Shown: piece by piece, positions 56,609-64,000 of the stretch | Layout: every line of letters begins with the position of its first letter | How positions within the stretch are numbered: the first letter of the stretch is position 1 | Assembly: GCF_029909975.1 (NCBI RefSeq) | Contig: NZ_CP094516.1 | Span: forward strand, 868,001-932,000 | Direction: 5' to 3' | Length of the DNA stretch: 64,000 bases | Source of the DNA: Bradyrhizobium sp. ISRA430 | GTDB taxonomy: Bacteria; Pseudomonadota; Alphaproteobacteria; Rhizobiales; Xanthobacteraceae | Program-made: the position numbers and the translations under genes | Notes under the pieces: generated by a model | Told to the model about the DNA's origin: nothing | Seen by the model: the letters and a program-made list of their open reading frames with translations, nothing else | Databases searched by the model: none

Positions 56609-57867
56609 TTTCTGGTTTCCTTCACGACGCCCGAGGCGAGAGCGGCATCGATATCTTCAGGGCTAAGGCCGGATTCGGCCAGAATGGTGCGGCTGTGCTC
56701 ACCAAGGCGGGGCGCTGGCGTCCGGATGCTTCCGGGCGTCTCGGACAGGCGCACCGGGACGGCGTGCATCGGGAACGTTCCCATATCGTCGTCAGGATAA
56801 TCGGCCAGCAGTCCGCGGGCCTGCACGTGGCGGTCGTTCATCAATCGGACGGTATCGTTGACCGGACCGATCGTGACCTCGGCCGCTTCGAAGAAGGCCA
56901 CGTTGTCTTCGACCGTCCGCGTCGCAATGAAATCGCCGATAATCTTGTCCAATTCGGCAACATGGACGAGCCTCTGTTCGTTGGTCTTGAACCGCGGATC
57001 ATCGCAAAGTTCGGGGCGGCCGATCGAACGCAGCACCCGCATGGCCATGCCTTGCGTGGAAGCCGACAGGCAAACCCAACCGCCATCGAGTGTACGGTAG
57101 ACATTGCGCGGTACCGAGCCGCTCGAGCGGCTCCCGCTGCGCGGTTTGACCACGCCGGTCAAACGATAATTTGCCGCCTGGGGCCCCAGCGAGTTGACGA
57201 TCGGGTCGAGCAGCGGCAGATCGATTACCTGTCCTTTTCCACCGTTGATTTCGACCTCCCGTAACGCGGCCATGGCTGCGAACGCTCCGGTGAGACCGGA
57301 CAATGCGTCGGCCAGATACATCGGTGGCAATACCGGCTCGCGATCAGGGAATCCGTTCATCTCGGCGAAGCCGGAAAAGCCTTCCACCAGCGTCCCGAAG
57401 CCGGGCCGGCGATGATAGGGGCCGGTCTGCCCCCATCCCGATATTCGAACGATCACGAGCTTGGGCTCGAGCCGCAGCAGTTCTTCGGGAGAAAGCCCCA
57501 TCTGCTCGAGCGTACCTGGACGGAAGCTCTCGATCAGCATCGCGGCGCCGGGAATGAGCTTGCGGATCAACGGCACCGCATCATCGTGACGAAATTCGAG
57601 GCAAATGCTGCGCTTGTTGCGCGAATGTATCTTCCAGTTCGTTTCGACGCCCTTTGTGCGCCAACCGCGCAGGGTATCGCCTTCGCGCGGCTCGACCTTG
57701 ATGACGTCGGCGCCGAAGTCGGCGAGATGTTGGGTGAGCAGATTACCCGCAACCAGCCTCGAAAGATCGATGACGCGGAGCCCTGTCAGTGGGCCGCGGA
57801 CACCGGGTGTATAGTCAGCCCGATGCAGTCCGCCTTCGGGAGAGGTGGCGTCAGTGGGATTTGCCAT
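56605..57867 (-). CDS. Class III CoA-transferase (CaiB/BaiF family)
   Basis: 420-aa family III CoA-transferase that activates a carboxylic acid as its CoA thioester. It starts with GPLTGLRVIDLSRLVAGNLLT and contains FGADVIKVEPREGDTLRG, ISGWGQTGPYHRRPGFGTLV, and the putative catalytic Asp in MYLADALSGLTGAFAAMAAL. The closing segment APRLGEHSRTILAE is typical. Its start overlaps the ATPase gene end by 17 bases. Acid substrate and CoA donor unknown; malate, citramalate and itaconate are candidates given the lyase. Confidence 0.9.
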   Translation of the reverse strand: MANPTDATSPEGGLHRADYTPGVRGPLTGLRVIDLSRLVAGNLLTQHLADFGADVIKVEPREGDTLRGWRTKGVETNWKIHSRNKRSICLEFRHDDAVPLIRKLIPGAAMLIESFRPGTLEQMGLSPEELLRLEPKLVIVRISGWGQTGPYHRRPGFGTLVEGFSGFAEMNGFPDREPVLPPMYLADALSGLTGAFAAMAALREVEINGGKGQVIDLPLLDPIVNSLGPQAANYRLTGVVKPRSGSRSSGSVPRNVYRTLDGGWVCLSASTQGMAMRVLRSIGRPELCDDPRFKTNEQRLVHVAELDKIIGDFIATRTVEDNVAFFEAAEVTIGPVNDTVRLMNDRHVQARGLLADYPDDDMGTFPMHAVPVRLSETPGSIRTPAPRLGEHSRTILAESGLSPEDIDAALASGVVKETRK

Positions 57868-58954
57868 GGTTCCGTTCTGTAAACAGGATGCCGCCGGTTA
57901 CAGGCAGCCACAGGCGCAACTGGCGGTCAGTCGTTGCATCCTGGGTTTCGATGCGGATCTGATTTCCGCCGACGCTCAATCCGATCTGCCAACGACCGCC
58001 AACGTAGGAATGGCTGACCACGTCCGCTTCGATGATCGAACCTCCGATCGCCTGGTCATGGGCCGCTGCCAGGCGCATCTGCTCGGGGCGATAGGCAAAC
58101 GTGACCTTGTCGCCCAATGATGGACGTTTGTCGGACTTGATCAGGACGCGCTGACCGTCGGCGAGACTGACCAGCGTCTGTCCATCGCCATCGGGTGCCC
58201 CGACGACGTCGCCGTTCAGAAAATTTGTCGTTCCGATGAAGTCGGCCACGAAACTGTCTGCGGGCCGGGTGTAGATCTCCTGAGGCGAGCCGATCTGATT
58301 GATCCGGCCGCCATTCATGACCACGATGCGGTCGGACAAGGCCAGTGCTTCGACCTGGTCGTGCGTCACGTAGATTGTCGTCAAGCCGAGACGCGTGCGC
58401 AGTTCAGCGAGCCAGGCCCGGGCACGGTCGCGCAGCTTGGCGTCGAGATTCGACAAGGGTTCGTCGAGCAAGAGGATTTCGGGTTGGTAAACCAGTGTTC
58501 GCGCGAGCGCGACACGTTGCTGCTGTCCGCCCGAGAGTTGATGCGGATAGCGATCCTGAAAGCGCTCCATCTCGACGAGAGTGAGACTCTCCTCGACGCG
58601 GCGCTTGCAATCGGCGGTCGACACTTTCCGCAGCTTGAGCGGAAACACGACGTTGTCGTAGACCGTCATGTGCGGCCACAATGCGTAGCTCTGGAACACG
58701 AGTCCGCAATGGCGGGCTTCTGGCGGCAGAAAGATGCCCTTTTCGCCGTCGAAATAGGTCTTGTTGCCGACGCGGATACGTCCGCTCGTCGGCTGATCCA
58801 GTCCGGCAATGGCGCCGAGCGTCGTTGACTTGCCACACCCGGACGGACCCAGCAGCGTGATGAACTCACCATCCGCAACGTGGATGTTGACGTCGTCGAT
58901 CGCTTTGACCGGTCCGAACCGCTTATGCAGGTTCTCGATCAACAACTCAGCCAT
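57851..58954 (-). CDS. ABC transporter ATP-binding protein (FbpC/PotA-like)
   Basis: 367-aa ATPase of the CUT/FbpC group. Walker A GPSGCGKSTTLGA, Q-loop LVFQSYALWPHMT, signature YPHQLSGGQQQRVALARTLV, Walker B ILLLDEPLSNLDAKLR and H-loop TIYVTHDQVEALAL. C-terminal TOBE-like regulatory domain. Start overlaps the permease gene by 8 bases. Confidence 0.93.
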   Translation of the reverse strand: MAELLIENLHKRFGPVKAIDDVNIHVADGEFITLLGPSGCGKSTTLGAIAGLDQPTSGRIRVGNKTYFDGEKGIFLPPEARHCGLVFQSYALWPHMTVYDNVVFPLKLRKVSTADCKRRVEESLTLVEMERFQDRYPHQLSGGQQQRVALARTLVYQPEILLLDEPLSNLDAKLRDRARAWLAELRTRLGLTTIYVTHDQVEALALSDRIVVMNGGRINQIGSPQEIYTRPADSFVADFIGTTNFLNGDVVGAPDGDGQTLVSLADGQRVLIKSDKRPSLGDKVTFAYRPEQMRLAAAHDQAIGGSIIEADVVSHSYVGGRWQIGLSVGGNQIRIETQDATTDRQLRLWLPVTGGILFTERNHGKSH

Positions 58955-60686
58955 AGAGCTTCACTCCGAGAAAAGCACGCGCCGCCGTGACACAGACTCC
59001 GATGACCAGGATCTGTACGGTTGCCAGCGCGGACACCAGACCGACCTCGCCCTGCGTCCAGGCCTGGAGCAGCGTGGTCCCGATCACTTCGCTGCCGGGA
59101 GCGAACAGGAAGATCGCGGTTGTGTACTCCTTGAAGAACGTAATGAAGAGGATGATGAAGCAAGCAACGAGCGCCGGCCGCAGCAAAGGCAAAACGATCC
59201 GCCGGCTCGTCGTCCACCAGTCCGCGCCCTGCGTCCGCGCGGCGCGATCGAAATCCGGGCTCATCTGCATTAGCATCGGCGCAACCGCCCCCAACCCCAC
59301 GGGGATGAAGTGCATCGTGAAGGCGGCGATCAGAATCCAGATCGTGTTTCGAAGTCCTCCCAGGCCCGGAACAAGCGCAAACGCATAGAAGAACCCGATG
59401 CCCGCGACGACGCCCGGCACCGCGCGAGGAAACAACGCGATGTAGTGCAGCGGCGCTCGCCAGCGGAAATCTGAGCGCAGAACGATGATTGCGATCAGGG
59501 CGACCATCGCGGTGGCGATGACGCCACCGAGCGTGCTGACGATGAACGAGTTCCAGATCGAGCGCGGGTAGACCGGATACTCGAGCATGTTGGCGAAGTT
59601 GCCGAGAGTCAGCACCTCGGTGATCGGCACCATCGGCGACAGCAGGCTGGTGAAGGCGCGCAGCAGCAGCGCGCCGATCGGCATCACAACTGTTGCCGTG
59701 ATGTAGATCGCCGAGACGATGCAAAGCGGCCAGCGCAGACTGCTCAGGCGGAAAGGGCGCGGTCGCGTGGCCTTGCCACCGAGTGTGACAAAACGCCGGG
59801 TGCTGCCGAGCAGGCGTCCTTGCAGCCAGACCAAGACGCAGACAACGGCAAGCATCAGCACGGCTGCCGTTGCCACCAGCCCGTGATCGGGGCGCGCCGA
59901 CGCCACGCCGTTGTTGTAGAGGAACGTAGTCAGCACAGTGATGCCGGCGGGATCTCCGAACACCAGCGGAATCGCGAGCAGTTCCAATCCCACCGTGAAG
60001 TTCAGCACCGCACTATAGGCGATCGCCGGCATCAGCAGGGGCAGCGTGATCCGCCACAAGGTCCTCAAGGTGCCGGCGCCAGCCACGCGCGCGGCTTCCT
60101 CCAGCGTCGGATCGGTAATCGAGGCCGAGGACATGCAGTAGATGTAGGCGACCGGCGCTTGCGAGACGCCGGCGATCATCGCCATGCCCGGCAGCGAGTA
60201 GAGATTCCACGGCGCGCCGTCGAAGATCGACTGAACAAGAAGCGTCAAGTAACCGGCCGGTCCGTAAATCGTGTACCAGCCGAACGACAGCACCAGCGCC
60301 GAGAGATAGATCGGCCACAGGAACAGCTCGCCAAACAGCCGCGCAAACGGCATGTCGGTGCGGCCGAACAGCACCGCTGCCAGCGTGCCAAGCGCCTGCG
60401 AAATCACGGTAGTGAGGGTGGCGAAAACAAACGTGTTCCAGATGACGAGTGCAAAGCCGTCGGTGCGAAGCAGGCGGCCGAAGTTGCTCAGCGTGAGCTG
60501 CTGGCCGGAATCGTAGAGCGCGCGATCCAGCATAGATTGATAGAGAACGGGAAGCAGAGGCGCTGCGATCAGAACAACTGTCAGCAGCGCCATGCCGTAC
60601 TGGATGACCGTATCGCGGCCGGGCAGCGGCTTCGGCAGTGCGTCCGTAGCCGTCGGCGCTAGCGCGCTGCTTGCGTCAAGCGACAT
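58947..60686 (-). CDS. ABC transporter permease, fused two-domain (FbpB-like)
   Basis: 579-aa membrane protein with about 12 segments in two homologous halves. Each half has an EAA-like loop with the pattern EAA---G: LEEAARVAGAGTLRTLWRI in the first and FDRAARTQGADWWTTSRRI in the second. One polypeptide therefore provides the whole permease dimer, as in FbpB-type importers. ATG 60686 is chosen over the start at 60830. Overlaps the ATPase gene by 8 bases and the binding-protein gene by 11. Confidence 0.92.
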   Translation of the reverse strand: MSLDASSALAPTATDALPKPLPGRDTVIQYGMALLTVVLIAAPLLPVLYQSMLDRALYDSGQQLTLSNFGRLLRTDGFALVIWNTFVFATLTTVISQALGTLAAVLFGRTDMPFARLFGELFLWPIYLSALVLSFGWYTIYGPAGYLTLLVQSIFDGAPWNLYSLPGMAMIAGVSQAPVAYIYCMSSASITDPTLEEAARVAGAGTLRTLWRITLPLLMPAIAYSAVLNFTVGLELLAIPLVFGDPAGITVLTTFLYNNGVASARPDHGLVATAAVLMLAVVCVLVWLQGRLLGSTRRFVTLGGKATRPRPFRLSSLRWPLCIVSAIYITATVVMPIGALLLRAFTSLLSPMVPITEVLTLGNFANMLEYPVYPRSIWNSFIVSTLGGVIATAMVALIAIIVLRSDFRWRAPLHYIALFPRAVPGVVAGIGFFYAFALVPGLGGLRNTIWILIAAFTMHFIPVGLGAVAPMLMQMSPDFDRAARTQGADWWTTSRRIVLPLLRPALVACFIILFITFFKEYTTAIFLFAPGSEVIGTTLLQAWTQGEVGLVSALATVQILVIGVCVTAARAFLGVKLYG

Positions 60687-61794
60687 TGAAAGTCTTTTTC
60701 CAGCGCGCCAGGAAGCTGTCGTAGTCCCGCAGGGCGTCCCGATCGTAGCCGATGTAGCAAATGTTCTGCTCGCCGACGGCTTGCACGATTGACGAGTATG
60801 TATGGCGGATGCCGTCGCCCGGCTGCACACCTGGTCGCGCCGGCGTCAGGCCACCCCGTCCGAATGCGCGCTGACCGTCCTCCGAGATGATGTAGTCGAG
60901 CATCAACTTGGCGGCGTTGACGTTTTTCGACCCCTTCGGAATGGCGACGCCACGCAGCACAACCGGCTGACCATCGCCGATGAAGCTCCAGCCGAGGATG
61001 CGAGCGCGCGCCGGATCATTCAGGCGGGGCCAGAAGGTGATGGCCGAAACAAACCAGCCCGTGGCGTATTCGCCGGAGGTCACCTTTTCGGTCATCGGCC
61101 CGCCGGAGCGCTCGAACCGAGGCGAAAGCTTCGCAAGCTGAGCGAACCAGTCCCAGGCCTTCTCGCCGTGCTTCTTCACGAACGCGTAGCTGATGCCATA
61201 GCCGAAGGTGGTTTGATGCACGCCGTAGCTGGTGATGCGGTTGCGCCAGGCCTTCTCGTTTGTCACCGCAAGCTCGACGAACTCCGCAAGCGTCTTGGGG
61301 CGCTTGCCGTCCGGCACCAGCGTGTTGTTCCAGATCAGCGCCATCGGATCGGACGAAACGGTGTAGACGCCGGGAAACGGCTTCGACCAGTCCGGCCACG
61401 CCTGCGCCTCGGGTGACGCATAGTCGAGGATTTCACCGCGCTCCTGGAAGTCGATCCATCCGCCCGGATCAGCCGTTGCGATGAGGTCGCAGGTGCGGCT
61501 GTTGGTGCTCCGCTCGGCCAGATAACGTTCAAAGCTCTCGCGGGACGCGGGCAGATCCAGCGTCTCGACCTTGACCTTCGGGTAGAGCTTGTTGAAGCCT
61601 TCAATCACGGGCCGCCAGTTTTCGGGCGACATGATCGAATAAATGAGTAGGCTGCTCTCGTTCTGGGCGTCCTCGATGATCTTTTGATAATTCTCAGGAT
61701 ATCCGTTCGGCGCAGCCTGCGCCGTGCCCCGGAGTCCTACAGTCGCGCCGAGGACCGACATCACCATCAAGCTTCTACGATCGATGCCCGACAT
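60676..61794 (-). CDS. ABC transporter substrate-binding protein (family 1, Fe3+-type fold)
   Basis: 372-aa periplasmic binding protein. The N-terminus (GIDRRSLMVMSVLGATVG, cleavage near TAQA) has a twin Arg, so Tat export is possible. The body fits the AfuA/FbpA-like cluster (NESSLLIYSIMSPENWRPVI, WNNTLVPDGKRPKTLAEFV). Many proteins of this fold bind organic anions or phosphonates rather than iron; the CoA genes beside it favour an organic acid. First gene of the operon, 102 bases from the GntR gene. Confidence 0.88.
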   Translation of the reverse strand: MSGIDRRSLMVMSVLGATVGLRGTAQAAPNGYPENYQKIIEDAQNESSLLIYSIMSPENWRPVIEGFNKLYPKVKVETLDLPASRESFERYLAERSTNSRTCDLIATADPGGWIDFQERGEILDYASPEAQAWPDWSKPFPGVYTVSSDPMALIWNNTLVPDGKRPKTLAEFVELAVTNEKAWRNRITSYGVHQTTFGYGISYAFVKKHGEKAWDWFAQLAKLSPRFERSGGPMTEKVTSGEYATGWFVSAITFWPRLNDPARARILGWSFIGDGQPVVLRGVAIPKGSKNVNAAKLMLDYIISEDGQRAFGRGGLTPARPGVQPGDGIRHTYSSIVQAVGEQNICYIGYDRDALRDYDSFLARWKKTFNVA

Positions 61795-61833
61795 CCATGT
61801 TCCTCCCGCCGCCGCGATTTGTTATGCACATTT

Positions 61834-61845
61834 ATTGGCGCCAAT
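61834..61845. promoter_or_regulatory. Perfect palindrome in the ABC operon/GntR divergent promoter
   Basis: The 12-base palindrome attggcgccaat sits midway in the 102 bases between the operon and gntR. Flanking gcaca (61827-61831) and tgtgc (61847-61851) extend the symmetry with slightly unequal spacers. This is the size and place expected of a GntR-dimer operator. Confidence 0.65.
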
Positions 61846-61896
61846 TTGTGCGCAACTAGCTTTGACAAGTCAAGCGCTCCGAAAAGGGAAGCAGCC

Positions 61897-62556
61897 ATGA
61901 AAGTACGGAAGGAGCAGAAGAGACTGTTGGCGGTGGAAATCGGTGCCGCCATCCTGCAAGGCGACTATCGGCCGGGCGAATGGTTGCGCCAGATCGACCT
62001 GGAGGAGGCCTTCGTTGCGAAACGTTTCGACGTCCGAAGTGCACTGACCCAACTCGCCGCAAGCGGGATGGTGACCCATGTCGAAAATCGTGGGTACCGG
62101 GTCGCACAACCCGACCTGAATGTGGTTCGCGAGATATTGGAGATCCGCATGTTGCTGGAGGTTGAAGCGGCAACGCAGGCGTTACCGAATATCGGCCCCA
62201 TCGAATTTGGAAAAATCAAGCAAGCCCAGAAACTCTTTGAAGATGCTGTGGCGCGCGGCAGCAAAGCGGACCAAGCAAATACTAACGCAGCCTTTCACGA
62301 CGAGATCTATCGCCATGCAGCAAACCAATCGCTCGCCAGGCTCATCGTCGAAATCCGAAATCGCGCCAGACCAGGACCGATCGCCTTGTGGCCGTCGAAT
62401 GCCGAGTTGCAAAGAAGTGCTGCACACCACGTCGAGATTGTCGATGCGATCGAGTCTCGCGATCTCGCTGCACTCATTGCAGCAGTGCGGCGCCACATTG
62501 CCGAATCCGGCGCCAACTATCCGGCGCGCGATCACAGTCCGACCAAGAAGACCTGA
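61897..62556 (+). CDS. GntR-family regulator (FadR/FCD type)
   Basis: 219-aa regulator. N-terminal winged helix with KRLLAVEIGAAILQGDYRPG, LRQIDLEEAF and TQLAASGMVTHVENRGYRVA; instead of the usual SRTPVREAL helix it has KRFDVRSALTQL. The C-terminal FCD ligand domain has metal-type residues D and H in NAAFHDEIYRHA, and later HHVEIVDAIES and AVRRHIAES. ATG 61897 follows AAAAGGGAA. It probably represses the divergent transporter-lyase operon and senses its substrate or a product. Confidence 0.9.
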   Translation: MKVRKEQKRLLAVEIGAAILQGDYRPGEWLRQIDLEEAFVAKRFDVRSALTQLAASGMVTHVENRGYRVAQPDLNVVREILEIRMLLEVEAATQALPNIGPIEFGKIKQAQKLFEDAVARGSKADQANTNAAFHDEIYRHAANQSLARLIVEIRNRARPGPIALWPSNAELQRSAAHHVEIVDAIESRDLAALIAAVRRHIAESGANYPARDHSPTKKT

Positions 62557-62659
62557 GCAACCTTCGATTAAATTAATGGAGAGAGAGCTGAGGTGTGCTC
62601 CCGTTGGTTTGACGCAAGTTTTGGCGTGGCGCGCTGATTCAATCCGTGCCTGAAAGAAA

Positions 62660-63112
62660 CTAACCCCGCCCGCGATAGGGCGCGACGCCCTGCTCGGGTA
62701 CCCAGAGGCCCCTTGGCACGCGGCCGGTCTGCCAGAATACGTCGATCGGAATGCCGCCGCGCGGGTACCAGTAGCCGCCGATGCGCAGCCATTTTGGCTT
62801 GATCTCGGAGGCGATGCGCTTGCCGATCATCACGGTGCAATCCTCGTGGAAGGCGCCGTGATTGCGAAAGCTCGCGATGTAGAGTTTGAGCGACTTCGAC
62901 TCCAGCAGCCACGCGCCCGGTGCGTAATCGATCATCAGATGCGCGAAATCCGGCTGGCCCGTGACCGGGCAGAGCGAGGTGAATTCCGGCACGGTGAAGC
63001 GCACCAGATAGTCCGTACCCTTTTGCGGATTGGGCACGCGGTCGAGCTGGGCTTCTTCCGGTGTGTGCGGCCACTCGACCGCGCGGCCGAGCTGGAGAGA
63101 TTTTTTCGCCAT
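62660..63112 (-). CDS. queF: 7-cyano-7-deazaguanine reductase (QueF)
   Basis: NADPH-dependent reduction of preQ0 to preQ1 in queuosine synthesis. Short (unimodular) form of about 150 aa. The active-site Cys48 lies in [16 protein letters not shown] with D55. E71 lies in [14 protein letters not shown], and the FRNHGAFHE segment is the substrate motif. AAAGG precedes ATG 63112 by 9 bases, which favours it over ATG 63121. No preQ1 riboswitch was seen in the 40 bases upstream. The 103 bases between queF and the GntR gene hold nothing I recognise. Confidence 0.94.
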   Translation of the reverse strand: MAKKSLQLGRAVEWPHTPEEAQLDRVPNPQKGTDYLVRFTVPEFTSLCPVTGQPDFAHLMIDYAPGAWLLESKSLKLYIASFRNHGAFHEDCTVMIGKRIASEIKPKWLRIGGYWYPRGGIPIDVFWQTGRVPRGLWVPEQGVAPYRGRG

Positions 63113-63161
63113 CGTCGTCATCCTTTTGCGGATGTCGGGATGGACGCAATTGTGGCCGTCG

Positions 63162-64000
63162 TCAACCGGCGGCGATGGTCTGGATCATGACGATCCGGTC
63201 GTTGCCGGATTCGCAGCCCCACAGCTCGCCCGGCCGGCCGTCGAGCTGACGGACATTGGCATTCGCCTTGTCGCTGGCGAACACGTTGAACTGCTCGCTC
63301 GCCGGATCAAACCGGAGAATCGCGTTCGCCGAGAAGTCGGTCAGCCAGACCTTGTCCTTGTCGTCGACATAGACCGCGTAGGTGCGGGGGCGCTCGCCCG
63401 GCAGCTTCCAGCTCTTCCATGAGCCGTCGGCGGGATCGTGCACCGACACATGCCCGCTGTTCCACTCGCTGACCCAGATCCGGCTCTTCGAATCCGACCA
63501 GACGCGCCGTGCCCCCTGGTTCGGCGTCGGCGGCTCGACGACATGAGCATTGCCGGTGGCCGGATCGATCTTGGCGATATAGCTCCCCGCAAGCGAGGCG
63601 TACCAGATGTCACCCTTGGGCGTGGCCGTGATGCCGTAGGGACCGACGCCCTTCGGCGCCTTGAACACGCTCATCTCGCCGGACTTCGGCGCGAGGCGGC
63701 CGTAGTAACCGGATTGTCCGGTGAACCAGTAGGTCCCGGACTTGTCGAACACGCCGGTGTTGAGATTGGCGGAAGCGAATTTCTCAGGCAGGCGGAACAA
63801 CGTGACCTTGAGGTCGCTAGGGTCGACACGCGCGATCGCGTTCTGGCCGCCCTCAGTGATCCACGGCGCGCCGTCGGGACCGATCGTCACGCCGTGGGGC
63901 GCTGCGCCTTGTCCGAGGCTGACGGTCTCGTACGAGCCATCCTTCGGATCGAGCCTGCCGAGCATGCCCTTGCCTTGTGCGGTGAACCAGATGCGGCCAT
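63162..64000 (-). CDS. Vgb-like beta-propeller protein (5' end outside window)
   Basis: Last 279 codons of a protein whose frame is open to the window end (first residues [16 protein letters not shown]). Repeats of the type [37 protein letters not shown] and [17 protein letters not shown] form the blades of a seven-bladed propeller, as in virginiamycin B lyase and related streptogramin-lyase-like proteins. The Vgb catalytic His/Glu cannot be judged from this part. A lyase or ligand-binding role is possible. ATG 63965 is not accepted as the start because the conserved frame continues upstream. Confidence 0.8.
   Translation of the reverse strand, partial: GRIWFTAQGKGMLGRLDPKDGSYETVSLGQGAAPHGVTIGPDGAPWITEGGQNAIARVDPSDLKVTLFRLPEKFASANLNTGVFDKSGTYWFTGQSGYYGRLAPKSGEMSVFKAPKGVGPYGITATPKGDIWYASLAGSYIAKIDPATGNAHVVEPPTPNQGARRVWSDSKSRIWVSEWNSGHVSVHDPADGSWKSWKLPGERPRTYAVYVDDKDKVWLTDFSANAILRFDPASEQFNVFASDKANANVRQLDGRPGELWGCESGNDRIVMIQTIAAG

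Noticed and set aside
62557..62659. preQ1 riboswitch or other RNA element around queF
   Set aside because: Neither the upstream (63113-63161) nor the downstream region shows the compact pseudoknot pattern or an anti-terminator.

Overview
The window is about 64 kb of GC-rich DNA with dense, tightly packed genes. Gene content and order (uppS-cdsA-dxr-rseP-bamA-lpxD-fabZ-lpxA-lpxI-lpxB-gltA-gltX, then comEC-lexA-moeA and moaC-trpC-trpD-ppiD-tpiA-secG-pyrG-kdsA), an alphaproteobacterial GTTC-N7-GTTC LexA box, and intergenic palindromic repeats of the 'gcatgatccggaaaagtg' and 'gtagggtgg...ccaccctac' types all point to a chromosome of Bradyrhizobium or a close Nitrobacteraceae relative. The genus call is an inference from gene order and repeats, not from a database search.

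Layout. 1-12.2 kb (+): envelope block, with undecaprenyl-PP synthase (cut by the window edge), CDP-DAG synthase, DXP reductoisomerase, RseP, BamA, four steps of early lipid A synthesis with FabZ, and a glutathione-transferase-like gene. 12.4-15.3 kb (-): citrate synthase and glutamyl-tRNA synthetase. 15.4-27.0 kb: an accessory-looking block with glnS, an NTF2-like gene, a four-gene minus-strand cluster (MBL hydrolase, CapA-like metallophosphatase, degenerate TrpF-like protein, SAM hydrolase), a PEBP protein, an unlinked glnA paralogue, SPW membrane protein, MHS transporter and DUF2171 protein. 27.1-32.3 kb: comEC, a hypothetical gene, lexA with its SOS box, moeA. 32.5-42.6 kb: a second accessory-looking block with a YihX-like HAD phosphatase, FMN 2-hydroxy-acid oxidase, CtpA protease, a frameshifted GGDEF-EAL protein, and an amidase-MFS pair divergent from an ABATE/CGNR regulator. 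42.6-50.2 kb: moaC-trpC-trpD-ppiD (-), then tpiA, secG, pyrG (+). 50.2-55.7 kb: phospholipid-methyltransferase-like gene, two-component system, NIPSNAP gene, kdsA coupled to an MFS gene. 55.7-62.6 kb: a compact operon for organic-acid uptake and CoA-dependent cleavage (ABC transporter, class III CoA-transferase, CitE-type lyase) divergent from a GntR regulator. 62.7-64.0 kb: queF and a Vgb-like beta-propeller gene running off the window.

The most unusual pieces are the SAM-hydrolase/TrpF-like/CapA/MBL cluster, in which the TrpF-like protein has lost the catalytic cysteine position, and the ABC transporter-CoA-transferase-lyase operon, whose substrate is unknown. The two accessory blocks appear to interrupt gene runs that I expect to be contiguous in related genomes. 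I saw no rRNA, tRNA, CRISPR array, transposase or integrase.
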